DNA of 45,400 bases, taken from positions 1-45,400 of the IMG/VR virus record IMGVR_UViG_3300013285_000025, one strand, 5' to 3'. Numbering within the stretch: position 1 is the first letter of the stretch; every line of letters begins with the position of its first letter. The position numbers and the translations under genes were made by a program. The notes under the pieces were generated by a model that was given only the letters and a program-made list of their open reading frames with translations, was not told the origin of the DNA and ran no database searches. Positions 21,409 to 28,533 of the stretch are shown here, piece by piece. This stretch comes from a virus.

Positions 21409-22004
21409 CTACTGCACATTATTTTCCAAATAAAGGATTCTTAGAAGTAAAATTACAAGAAGAAAATTTAGTCACGTTAAAAAATGAAGTTGCAGAGATT
21501 CAAGCTGACCCATCAAACATTGAAAAATTTAATACCACACTGGCTGGAAATATTAAACGTGAATATAAAATTACAAAATCACATAATGATATTGAACGAT
21601 TAGTTTTGCCATACGTTAATGCGTATGTTCGTGAATATTTTAAAACTGAAGGAAACTTAAAACTTAATAGTGTCTGGGTAAATTTTCAAGAGAAATATGA
21701 ATTTAATCCATTACATTCTCATATTGGAATGTACTCGTTTGTTCTCTGGTTAAAAATTCCATATAACATAGAAGATGAACTGGCCAATGGTCCAGGAAAT
21801 TCTTCACTTAATAATCTTGCTGGAACTTTTCAGTTTATGTTTTTTGATTCGATGGGAGTAATACAACCTTACAACATTTATGCTGATAAAAAATACGAAA
21901 ATACGTTGATCGTATTCCCAGCAGCACTTTTTCATTGCGTTCATCCATTTTATACTTCTGATGAATATCGAATTTCAGTTTCAGGAAACTTTATACTAAC
22001 ATGA
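21405..22004 (+). CDS. 2OG-Fe(II) oxygenase-like protein
   Basis: The 199-residue protein has LHSHIGMYSFV (H104-x-H106), FHCVHPFYTSDEYRISVSGN with His177 and His180, and R189. WVNFQEKYEFNPLHSH is the hallmark lead-in of the TIGR02466 oxygenases of marine phages. An acidic ligand at the second HxH position is missing, as in several other copies here. It is ATGA-coupled on both sides, to a membrane protein and to UvdE. Confidence 0.8.
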   Translation: MTTAHYFPNKGFLEVKLQEENLVTLKNEVAEIQADPSNIEKFNTTLAGNIKREYKITKSHNDIERLVLPYVNAYVREYFKTEGNLKLNSVWVNFQEKYEFNPLHSHIGMYSFVLWLKIPYNIEDELANGPGNSSLNNLAGTFQFMFFDSMGVIQPYNIYADKKYENTLIVFPAALFHCVHPFYTSDEYRISVSGNFILT

Positions 22005-23032
22005 CTACACTCGGTAAAATTGGTTTTGCTTGTAAATGGATAGATACACCAGAACAAGTTGAATGTATTGGTGTAAAAGACGATGCTCGTAAGTACTCAA
22101 CAGGTACTACTACTATCGCTTGGCTCTCTCGTCAAAGTGTAGAAGTTGCTGAACAAAAACTTTACAATCTAGTAAAGCAAAATCTGCAAAACACACTTAA
22201 TCTTGTAATTAAGGTTTCTACATTACCAGAGCGTTTGCGTATGGTCAGACTTTCCAGTGAAATCTTACCAGTATATACTCACAAAAACTGGTCTTACTTT
22301 TACAAACGTAATGATGTTATTAGATTAACAGAATATTGTTTTAACAAGATAGGTGACGTTGCTAGAGCTTCTGGTGTTCGCCTTTCTTTTCATCCAGGAC
22401 AGTTTACTGTGCTTGCATCAGAGAATCCAGGTATTGTTAATAACTCTATTGATGAGTTTGAATATCATGCTGATATGGCACGTATGATGGGCTATGGTAA
22501 AACATTTCAAGACTTTAAAATTAATGTACATATCTCAGGCAAACTTGGACCAGAAGGTATTCGTGCAGCATATAAACGATTATCAATTGAAGCACGTAAT
22601 TGTATCACTATCGAGAATGAAGAAAATGCGTGGGGTCTTGACGACTCTCTAGAACTTGCTGATTTGTTGCCAATTGTTCTTGACGTACATCATCACTGGT
22701 GTCGTGAGGGTGAGTGGCTTGATCCAACAAATACTCGTGTTCAGCGTGTTATTGATTCATGGCGTGGTGTTCGTCCAACTATGCATTATTCGCAATCTCG
22801 TGAAGATTATCTTATTGGTCATGCAACTTATGCTCAACCAGACATGAATGCTTTAAAAGACATGGGATACAAAAAACAAAAACTGCGTGCTCATTCAGAT
22901 TTTTACTGGAACACTGCAACAAATGATTGGGTATTAGGTTATTTGTCAACTCATGATATTATGTGTGAAAGCAAAGCAAAAAATCTTTCAAGTTTTGCTC
23001 TTTATGAGAAATCGCTTACTGTATGCACATAG
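22001..23032 (+). CDS. uvdE: UV damage endonuclease (UvdE/UvsE)
   Basis: The 343-residue length fits UvdE. The TIM-barrel metal-binding sites are visible: RLSFHPGQFTVLAS, DEFEYHADMARMMG, INVHISGK, ITIENEE, IVLDVHHHWC and MHYSQSRED. The enzyme nicks DNA 5' of UV photoproducts such as cyclobutane dimers and 6-4 products, starting repair without a glycosylase. For a virus of sunlit water this replaces the DenV or photolyase route of other phages. It overlaps the preceding oxygenase by four bases. Confidence is high. Confidence 0.95.
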   Translation: MTTLGKIGFACKWIDTPEQVECIGVKDDARKYSTGTTTIAWLSRQSVEVAEQKLYNLVKQNLQNTLNLVIKVSTLPERLRMVRLSSEILPVYTHKNWSYFYKRNDVIRLTEYCFNKIGDVARASGVRLSFHPGQFTVLASENPGIVNNSIDEFEYHADMARMMGYGKTFQDFKINVHISGKLGPEGIRAAYKRLSIEARNCITIENEENAWGLDDSLELADLLPIVLDVHHHWCREGEWLDPTNTRVQRVIDSWRGVRPTMHYSQSREDYLIGHATYAQPDMNALKDMGYKKQKLRAHSDFYWNTATNDWVLGYLSTHDIMCESKAKNLSSFALYEKSLTVCT

Positions 23033-23088
23033 TTTCATATTATACTGCACTGTATCAATTTGAGGCAGAAAATATAAAAAGAGATTAA

Positions 23089-23691
23089 ATGAAGTACTTT
23101 GATGTTTTCCCAACCCCAATCTATGTTAGTATTGAAGAAGATCTTCGATGCGAATTACTACCAATTGCTGTCGATTATATTTCTCGTTACGGATCTCCAT
23201 ATTTGGGACAAGCTGGGTATATTTCTACATATGGAAATCAATTTGCCGCAGAAGAACAACATAATGATCTAAGATTAATAAATTTCAATAAGTTTTTAAA
23301 ACAAACAGCTTTAAAATATTTTTCTGATCATATGGTCGATGCTTCGCATTGGAAATTTACTCCATATTATCTTTGGAATAAAATAACAAAAACAGGCGCA
23401 CATCCATCACATTCTCATCCAGGCTCAATACTATCTGGCTGTTTTTATTTGCAAATTCCTAAACAAGCATCTCCGATTATTTTTAATGATCCAAGATCAT
23501 ATCAGAATCATGTTCAATACCCAACTGTGTTTGGTGATACTAGCCAAAAATATAAACTATTACCAGAATATGTGTTAAACCCTACTGAGAGTATGATACT
23601 GATGTGGCCAAGTTGGTTACAACATGAGGTACCAAATTCAGTAATCGAAAGTGAACGAATTGTTGTTGCGTTTAATCTTCAACCATACTAA
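23089..23691 (+). CDS. 2OG-Fe(II) oxygenase-like protein
   Basis: The 200-residue protein opens YFDVFPTPIYVS, the typical opening of TIGR02466 oxygenases. It shows PSHSHPGSILSG (H108-x-H110), FYLQIPKQASPIIFNDPR, distal H179 in WLQHEVPNS and R190 in SERIVVAF. The N-terminal VFPTPIY opening is absent from most other copies in the window, so it is a different branch. A 56-base gap with no clear ribosome binding site precedes it. Confidence 0.85.
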   Translation: MKYFDVFPTPIYVSIEEDLRCELLPIAVDYISRYGSPYLGQAGYISTYGNQFAAEEQHNDLRLINFNKFLKQTALKYFSDHMVDASHWKFTPYYLWNKITKTGAHPSHSHPGSILSGCFYLQIPKQASPIIFNDPRSYQNHVQYPTVFGDTSQKYKLLPEYVLNPTESMILMWPSWLQHEVPNSVIESERIVVAFNLQPY

Positions 23692-23711
23692 ATAGATCGC
23701 AAGGAGTTATT

Positions 23712-23960
23712 ATGCCAACCTATGTATTTCGTAACAAAGAAACTGGTGAACAGTTTGAACAAGTGATGAAGATGTCTGAACTTGACTCATTTAGAGCCGA
23801 GAACCCTCAATTAGAAACAGTAATTCAAGCAGTGGCATTTGGAGATCCCACTAAATTAACCACAACCAGAAAATTTGATTCAGGATTTAAGGAGGTTCTA
23901 CAGAAAATACATTCCCGTGCACCTGGAAGCGAATTAAATAAAACATCATCACAACTGTAA
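23712..23960 (+). CDS. FmdB-like protein without zinc cysteines
   Basis: The 82-residue protein starts MPTYVFRNKETGEQFEQVMK, matching the first strand pair of the FmdB/CxxC_CxxC_SSSS family. The two CxxC pairs of that family are absent. Marine T4-like phages carry such short Cys-less forms, usually near PhoH as here. A good AAGGAG site precedes the ATG. The role is unknown. Confidence 0.75.
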   Translation: MPTYVFRNKETGEQFEQVMKMSELDSFRAENPQLETVIQAVAFGDPTKLTTTRKFDSGFKEVLQKIHSRAPGSELNKTSSQL

Positions 23961-23969
23961 GGATTTTCA

Positions 23970-24743
23970 ATGGCTCGTACATCAGCAGCAAAAAGAATAG
24001 TAGACATAGAAGAACAGCGAGATAAGCCAATTGCCAGTAATCAATTAAAATTACGATTAGATAATCTAAAAACATTTCAGCCATTAACAGATAATCAAAA
24101 GAAATTCTTTGATGCTTATAAACTTGGAGACTACTTTATAGCATTGCATGGTGTGGCAGGAACAGGTAAAACTTTCATTGCGCTTTACAAAGCAATCGAA
24201 GAAGTTCTTGATAAAAATAATCCATTCAATAAAATTATTGTTGTTCGCTCTGCCGTACAAGGTCGCGAGATTGGTCACCTTCCAGGTGATGTTACTGAAA
24301 AGATGGATATCTATCAGCAACCTTATAGACAAATCTGCGAACAATTATTTGATCGTAAAGATGCCTGGAGTCGTTTAGAAGAACAGCACCATGTTCAGTT
24401 TATTTCTACCTCGTTTATTCGTGGTATGTCTTTTGATAATGCAATCATCATTGTTGATGAAATGCAAAATATGACTTATGAAGAAATTGATACAGTTATG
24501 ACTCGTGTGGGTCATATGTCTAAAATTATTTGGTGTGGTGACTATCGTCAGACCGACCTAAATAAACGTAAGAACGATGTTACAGGTATCTTGAAATTCT
24601 TTGATATTGCTCAGCATATGAAAGCATTTACTCGTATTGAATTTACCGTAGATGATATTGTTCGGTCATCCCTAGTCAAGGATTATATTTTGGCTAAACT
24701 AAAATATGAAGATCACGAAGATATTAAGGAATATAAAAGATGA
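23970..24743 (+). CDS. phoH: PhoH-like ATPase
   Basis: The 257-residue protein has Walker A GVAGTGKT at residues 60-67, KIIVVRSAVQGREIGHLPGD (the PhoH signature after the P-loop), IRGMSFDNAIIIVDEMQN with Walker B, and WCGDYRQTD (sensor region). PhoH proteins are ATP-binding, RNA-related ATPases, frequent in marine phages. Their role during infection is not settled. The ribosome binding site is AAGGA. It is ATGA-coupled to the lysin gene. Confidence 0.95.
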   Translation: MARTSAAKRIVDIEEQRDKPIASNQLKLRLDNLKTFQPLTDNQKKFFDAYKLGDYFIALHGVAGTGKTFIALYKAIEEVLDKNNPFNKIIVVRSAVQGREIGHLPGDVTEKMDIYQQPYRQICEQLFDRKDAWSRLEEQHHVQFISTSFIRGMSFDNAIIIVDEMQNMTYEEIDTVMTRVGHMSKIIWCGDYRQTDLNKRKNDVTGILKFFDIAQHMKAFTRIEFTVDDIVRSSLVKDYILAKLKYEDHEDIKEYKR

Positions 24744-25360
24744 TAACAGTAGAACAGTTTCATAAACTTTTCCCAAGCAACCCAGAACCAGAGTTATGGG
24801 CAAACGCAATGGCAGAAGTATTCCCCACTTACGGTATTGATACCCCACAACGTATCGCTGCATTCCTTGCTCAATGTGGCCATGAGTCTGGTGGGTGGAC
24901 AGTATTTGAAGAAAACCTTTATTACTCCGCTCAAGGATTAACTAAGGTATTCCCAAGATATTTCCCAACACTAGACTCAGCAGCAGCCTTTGCTAAAAAA
25001 CCAGAGATGATTGCCAATAAGATCTATGCCAATCGTATGGGTAATGGTGGTCCAGAAACAGGTGATGGTTATCGCTATCGTGGACGTGGTCCGATTCAAT
25101 TAACTGGTAAAGCAAACTATATCTCATTCGCAAAAGACATGTTTGACGACTGGGAAAATTTACTTTCTAATCCTGACTGGGTTACGTTTGATAAAGATTT
25201 TGCTTTGATGTCTGCTATTTGGTTCTGGAATAAAAATGGTTTAAACAAAGAAGCAGATGCAGGTGATATAAAAACAATGACACGTAAAATCAATGGTGGT
25301 TACATTGGTCTTGAAGATCGTATTAAACATTATAATGAGTGCATCGCAGAATTGGCTTAA
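24740..25360 (+). CDS. GH19-family endolysin (lysozyme/chitinase-like)
   Basis: The 206-residue protein is a glycoside hydrolase family 19 domain. Its elements are AAFLAQCGHESGGWT with His48 and catalytic Glu49, NLYYSAQGL, a second acid near YANRMGN, and YRGRGPIQLTGKANY. No signal peptide or membrane anchor is seen, so export would need a holin such as the one encoded at 35826. It would cleave peptidoglycan glycan strands at lysis. A second GH19 domain occurs in the gp5 homologue at 41347. Confidence 0.9.
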   Translation: MITVEQFHKLFPSNPEPELWANAMAEVFPTYGIDTPQRIAAFLAQCGHESGGWTVFEENLYYSAQGLTKVFPRYFPTLDSAAAFAKKPEMIANKIYANRMGNGGPETGDGYRYRGRGPIQLTGKANYISFAKDMFDDWENLLSNPDWVTFDKDFALMSAIWFWNKNGLNKEADAGDIKTMTRKINGGYIGLEDRIKHYNECIAELA

Positions 25361-26013
25361 TGAAAACATTTATATATCATGATTTCCCTAAACTTGAACG
25401 TGACACCGCACCAAATGGTTCGAGGGTATACAAAACCCCTTCGGGTCGAGCCTATCCCTCCGTTACAACAGTTACAGGACTGCACTCAGCAAAGGGAATC
25501 GCAGAATGGCGAAAGAGGGTCGGGGAAACAGAAGCAAACCGAATCTCTGGGAAGGCATCAGCAAGAGGAACAAGAATTCACCAGTATTGTGAAGACTATT
25601 TACGAGGAAATATATTCGAAGCAGATATGTTCGACCTCGAAATGTTCAACTCCATCAAACCCCTACTTGACCAAGTCGATAACATCCACTGCTTGGAAAC
25701 TCCATTATGGTCTGACCATTTACAAGTCGCTGGCACAGTTGACTGTATCGCAGAGTTCCAAGGTAAACTCTCTGTCATAGATTTTAAGACATCCAGCAAA
25801 CCCAAAGATAGAGATGACATTCATAATTATTTTATGCAGACTGCAGCATATGCAGTAGCGTTTGAAGAAAGAACAGGAATACCTATTGGTAGACTAGTAA
25901 TTATTATGGCAGTTGACAGTGATGATCCAAGATGGTTCATTGAGAAACGAGACAACTGGATTGGTGGTTTTAGAAAGTTACGATTAGATTTTAAAAACTT
26001 GAAAGGAATATAA
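25360..26013 (+). CDS. PD-(D/E)XK exonuclease-like protein
   Basis: The 217-residue protein has the Cas4/MGME1-like nuclease core: ASARGTRIHQYCEDYLRG, LETPLWSDHLQVAGTVDCIA (core Asp) and KLSVIDFKTSSK (the E/D-x-K part), followed by YFMQTAAYAVAFEERTG. It probably degrades or trims DNA during recombination or host DNA breakdown. The start at 25360 overlaps the lysin stop by one base. The frame from 25339 is inside the lysin. Confidence 0.87.
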   Translation: MKTFIYHDFPKLERDTAPNGSRVYKTPSGRAYPSVTTVTGLHSAKGIAEWRKRVGETEANRISGKASARGTRIHQYCEDYLRGNIFEADMFDLEMFNSIKPLLDQVDNIHCLETPLWSDHLQVAGTVDCIAEFQGKLSVIDFKTSSKPKDRDDIHNYFMQTAAYAVAFEERTGIPIGRLVIIMAVDSDDPRWFIEKRDNWIGGFRKLRLDFKNLKGI

Positions 26014-26241
26014 ATGGTCCAGCCTAAATTTTATGAAAAAACAATGCGATCTCTTGGTAAAGTAGTAACATGGCGTATTTTAGTAACTATTACTAATTTC
26101 GTTGGTGGATATCTTGCATCAGGTTCTTGGGTAGTCGGTTTAGGTGTTGTTTCGTTTGCTCTTGTGGTAAACTCAATCCTTTACTTCTTCCACGAACGTA
26201 CATGGAATAAAATTGATGCAGGTAAAGAAATAAAAGAATAG
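26014..26241 (+). CDS. DUF2061 membrane protein
   Basis: The 75-residue protein has the DUF2061 pattern: an N-terminal SLGKVVTWRILVTITNF, two membrane helices around residues 17-35 and 39-57, and the family end FHERTWNKI. Bacterial homologues are small inner-membrane proteins of unknown role. A GAAAGGA site precedes the start. It ends directly before the tmRNA promoter. Confidence 0.88.
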   Translation: MVQPKFYEKTMRSLGKVVTWRILVTITNFVGGYLASGSWVVGLGVVSFALVVNSILYFFHERTWNKIDAGKEIKE

Positions 26242-26270
26242 TTGCTTTACAAACATATATAATGTATAAT
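26242..26270 (+). promoter_or_regulatory. promoter of the tmRNA gene
   Basis: TTGCTT at 26242-26247 and TATAAT at 26265-26270 are spaced by 17. The -35 overlaps the DUF2061 stop. The sequence resembles the promoter at 1794 (TTGCTTT... TAATGTATAAT) and differs from the GGTATAAT family. Transcription should start near 26277. Confidence 0.8.
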
Positions 26271-26497
26271 AAGTGATATTGCTGTATGAAGCAAAGAGAA
26301 AAGTGTTCTGGACGGGAGTTCGATTCTCCCCACCTCCACCAAAAGCATTTGCGTATTAGCCGAACCAGAAATGATGTATTCGGGGGAATGTAAATCGAAA
26401 AGTGCTTTTGATGGGGGTGACTAGGTTTCGACAGGGCAACAAGTAAATGCGTGGACAGCACGACACAGATAGTCGTAAAAACTAAAACAACGTAAAC

Positions 26498-26530
26498 GCA
26501 AACGACGCACAGTTCGCATTAGCAGCCTAA
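26498..26530 (+). other. tmRNA proteolysis tag reading frame
   Basis: The frame GCA AAC GAC GCA CAG TTC GCA TTA GCA GCC TAA gives ANDAQFALAA, ending in the ALAA degron recognised by ClpXP. It is preceded by TAAAC, typical before the resume codon, and followed by ACACTGCTTAG, matching the conserved helix after the tag. Confidence 0.9.
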
Positions 26531-26548
26531 ACACTGCTTAGGGTTTCG

Positions 26549-26587
26549 GTAGGTTTCCTCGTAACAGAATAACCTACTACATTTTTT
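26549..26587 (+). terminator. terminator hairpin at the tmRNA 3' end
   Basis: GTAGGTT at 26549-26555 pairs with AACCTAC at 26571-26577, followed by TACATTTTTT. It probably ends the coding piece of the tmRNA transcript. Confidence 0.75.
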
Positions 26588-26608
26588 AAATTTAAAAAGG
26601 TATTATAA

Positions 26609-27052
26609 ATGAAAAACTTAATTCTTGTAGCTGCACTTATGACCACACTTTCTGCACAAGCAGTTGAGTTTGGTGTGAATGGAAGCGCGGATACTGCTAA
26701 TACAGATCGCACTGGTTATGGCGTAACAATTGGTCAGAAATTTGACAAGGTTGGCGTAACTGCTGGTTTTGATCGTTATACTAAAGGTAACGACCTTGAC
26801 AAATATACTGTAATTGGTTCTTATGATGTTACTAAAGTTGGCACTGCCACTGTTGCTGTTAAAGCAGGTGCTGCATATTTAAACCAGAAAACTGGTAGTG
26901 ATGGTTATGCAGCGTTGATTGGTGCTGGGGTTTCTATTCCAGTTACTACTTCTGTAGCCGCAACTGTTGATTATCGTTATCAAGCAGGACAAAGTCGTGT
27001 TAACAATCTAGATGGTAGTACTGTTACTGCTGGTATTAAATACTCATTCTAA
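26609..27052 (+). CDS. outer-membrane beta-barrel protein
   Basis: The 147-residue protein has a clean signal peptide (cut after SAQA, residue 18). The mature part is made of amphipathic strands (GYGVTIGQKF, VGVTAGFDRY, YTVIGSYDV, ATVAVKAGAAY, VAATVDYRYQAG) and ends in Tyr-Ser-Phe, the terminal aromatic signal for BAM-mediated insertion. The size suggests an eight-strand barrel like OmpX/OmpA. An AAAAAGG site precedes it. A phage-made porin-like protein could mask receptors or alter permeability, but this is conjecture. Confidence 0.8.
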   Translation: MKNLILVAALMTTLSAQAVEFGVNGSADTANTDRTGYGVTIGQKFDKVGVTAGFDRYTKGNDLDKYTVIGSYDVTKVGTATVAVKAGAAYLNQKTGSDGYAALIGAGVSIPVTTSVAATVDYRYQAGQSRVNNLDGSTVTAGIKYSF

Positions 27053-27054
27053 TT

Positions 27055-27318
27055 ATGGAAATTAAACCACTGAGAAAAATGGTTTTGATCGCTGAGAATG
27101 CAGTCGATCAAACCACTGGATCTGGGATTATTCTTGACGGAACAACATCTGCTCGAGATTCAAAAACTGGAACAGTCCTTGCAATAGGTTCTGAGGTTAC
27201 TGATGTTAAAGTTGGTGACAAAGTTTATTTGGAATGGAATAAAGGTCAAGTCGTTAAGATTGACGATGCGCAACGTGTAATGATTAAAGAAGAATTTATT
27301 GTTGCAGTGGTTGATTGA
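27055..27318 (+). CDS. groES: GroES-like co-chaperonin
   Basis: The 87-residue protein follows GroES from end to end: IKPLRKMVLIAENAVD, GSGIILDGTTS in the mobile-loop region, SKTGTVLAIGSEV, VKVGDKVYLEWNKG and a final IKEEFIVAVVD strand. It would cap host GroEL, as T4 gp31 does for capsid folding, but it resembles host GroES more than gp31. It starts two bases after the outer-membrane protein stop and overlaps the next gene at TGATG. Confidence 0.92.
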   Translation: MEIKPLRKMVLIAENAVDQTTGSGIILDGTTSARDSKTGTVLAIGSEVTDVKVGDKVYLEWNKGQVVKIDDAQRVMIKEEFIVAVVD

Positions 27319-27830
27319 TGAAAGCTGCAGTGGTTTGCAATAGTCCAAGTAGATTTGCCTTTCAAGGAAAATCGGGGTATAATTATACTATTGGTTGTAA
27401 TATACCTTGGACTAATGTGGACGCTACGGTCATACTTGATGGTAATGTAATACATCGCTGGGCAGGAGATCCAAATTTGATTTCTTGTCCAGCCTTTTTT
27501 ACAACCAGAGCATGGCGCACTGCTGATGAAATTAGATTTAGAAACTATATACTAGAGAATAATTTGTTTATTGACTTAATGCCAGATGCTCCTGAATTCT
27601 TTTCAGCTGGTCATGTTGCTGCGCAAATTATGTGTGAGAATGATTTTACGGAACTTGATATATTTGGGGTTGACTCAATGTTCAAGGATACTGTTGAAAG
27701 TTTTACTAATACGTTATTATATGATCAGAATTTTGATTCAGAAAACCAACGTATAGTAAATTGGCGAAAGAATTGGGAGAAATTGCAAAACGACTATCCT
27801 GATGTATCTTTCAATTTTGTTAAAGTCTAA
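27318..27830 (+). CDS. hypothetical 170-residue alpha/beta protein
   Basis: The protein starts MKAAVVCNSPSRFAFQGKSGYN at the ATG overlapping the GroES stop. It has a Rossmann-like pattern with ATVILDGNVIHRW and LDIFGVDSMFKDT. The GVDS motif and layout recall MptE/DUF115 or CST-type sialyltransferase folds, so a glycosyl or nucleotide transferase is possible. I do not recognise the family firmly. Confidence 0.65.
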   Translation: MKAAVVCNSPSRFAFQGKSGYNYTIGCNIPWTNVDATVILDGNVIHRWAGDPNLISCPAFFTTRAWRTADEIRFRNYILENNLFIDLMPDAPEFFSAGHVAAQIMCENDFTELDIFGVDSMFKDTVESFTNTLLYDQNFDSENQRIVNWRKNWEKLQNDYPDVSFNFVKV

Positions 27831-27917
27831 GCTGGATGCAAGACCCTCTATACCTATTGTATAGATCTGGATTGCTTAAGGATGACGAAGCATTTAATTT
27901 AACTTAGGAAACCTAAT

Positions 27918-28115
27918 ATGAAAACACTTATCGCATTGATTGCAACTATGTTTGCTTTGACTTCTTTTGCTGCAGAACCAGCTAAGAAAGAAGAAAATAA
28001 ACCTGCTGTTGCTGAAAAGAAAGCTGAAAAGAAAACACCTTCTGATCATAAACCTACTCCTAAGAAAGTAGAAGAAAAGAAAGTTGCTGCTCCAAAAGCA
28101 GATGTTAAGAAATAA
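27918..28115 (+). CDS. secreted Lys/Ala/Pro-rich small protein
   Basis: The 65-residue product has a signal peptide (MKTLIALIATMFALTSFA, cut after residue 18) and a mature part made of Lys, Glu, Ala and Pro repeats such as KKAEKKTPSDHKPTPKK. It should end in the periplasm as an unfolded basic peptide. Host-like secreted peptides of this composition are common in betaproteobacteria. AGGAAA precedes the ATG. Confidence 0.7.
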   Translation: MKTLIALIATMFALTSFAAEPAKKEENKPAVAEKKAEKKTPSDHKPTPKKVEEKKVAAPKADVKK

Positions 28116-28120
28116 TATTA

Positions 28121-28128
28121 TATAAATA
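28121..28128 (+). promoter_or_regulatory. T4-type late promoter TATAAATA
   Basis: An exact TATAAATA lies in the 82-base gap between the secreted peptide gene and the 28198 gene. Genes downstream include a cell-wall hydrolase, which fits late expression. Confidence 0.6.
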
Positions 28129-28197
28129 ATGTTACAGTGGGTTGGTGGAACCCAATAAAACCACCATTTTACACACAACACACAAAAGGAGTATTTT

Positions 28198-28482
28198 ATG
28201 TCAAATTTGACACCATTCGAAATCCGTCTTGAACTATTAAAAATGGCGAAAGACATGTTAAACGATGATTATTATGGTAAGCGTGAAGTAATTAGCAATA
28301 GTTGGCATGCCAAACTAGAAATTGCTAAAATCAATGGTGGTGAGTTACCTGAACATCCAGGATTCCCAGCTTATCCATCTGAAGCAGAAATAATTGCTAA
28401 GGCTCAAACCCTTAATGGTTTTGTTTCAAATGTTTCAAATATCCCACTAGATACAAAGACTATTAGCAAAAAGTCCACCTGA
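28198..28482 (+). CDS. hypothetical 94-residue phage protein
   Basis: The protein starts MSNLTPFEIRLELLKMAKDML and has the helix-turn pattern found in a conserved hypothetical family of marine T4-like phages that begins LTPFEIRLELLKMA. A good AAAGGAG site precedes the ATG. It is followed by a terminator hairpin. The function is unknown. Confidence 0.72.
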   Translation: MSNLTPFEIRLELLKMAKDMLNDDYYGKREVISNSWHAKLEIAKINGGELPEHPGFPAYPSEAEIIAKAQTLNGFVSNVSNIPLDTKTISKKST

Positions 28483-28490
28483 TAGGGATT

Positions 28491-28520
28491 GAAAGAGAGC
28501 ATCCGCTCTCTTTCTCTTTT
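28491..28520 (+). terminator. rho-independent terminator
   Basis: GAAAGAGAGC at 28491-28500 pairs perfectly with GCTCTCTTTC at 28505-28514 around ATCC, followed by TCTTTT. It ends the 28198 gene shortly before the hydrolase gene. Confidence 0.82.
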
Positions 28521-28533
28521 ACAAGGAGATCAT

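Larger units (their letters stand above)
26277..26587 (+). ncRNA. ssrA: circularly permuted (two-piece) tmRNA
   Basis: The acceptor piece comes first. Its T-arm GGGAG-TTCGATT-CTCCC is at 26314-26330, followed by the 3' acceptor strand CACCTCC, discriminator A and encoded CCA at 26339-26341. An intervening segment of 71 bases follows, closed by AAAGCA (26342) and TGCTTTT (26403). The coding piece then starts at 26413 with GGGGGTG, which pairs with CACCTCC, and continues ACTAGGTTTCGACAGG, the conserved tmRNA 5' domain. The tag frame encodes ANDAQFALAA. Such permuted genes are known from alphaproteobacteria, cyanobacteria and some betaproteobacteria. The RNA would rescue stalled ribosomes with SmpB and tag products for proteolysis. 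Confidence 0.93.

Noticed and set aside
23687-23694. ACTAAATA before the FmdB-like gene
   Set aside because: It resembles the late box but overlaps the preceding stop codon, and the next gene has an ordinary Shine-Dalgarno. Too weak to call in AT-rich DNA.
26281-26341. An isolated tRNA gene fragment with CCA
   Set aside because: Seen alone, the T-arm and CCA suggest a broken tRNA. The matching 5' half at 26413 and the tag frame show it is the acceptor piece of a permuted tmRNA.
26093-26461. A 122-codon minus-strand open frame over the tmRNA
   Set aside because: It is antisense to the tmRNA and DUF2061 genes, so its length is explained by structured RNA. Open frames opposite the tRNA cluster (20-465 and 936-1244) are rejected likewise.
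27355-27383. TTGCCT-17-GGTATAAT inside the 27318 gene
   Set aside because: It matches the early-promoter motif in hexamers and spacing, but it lies inside a coding region with no start codon or gene end nearby. Kept out for lack of context; it could be an internal promoter.
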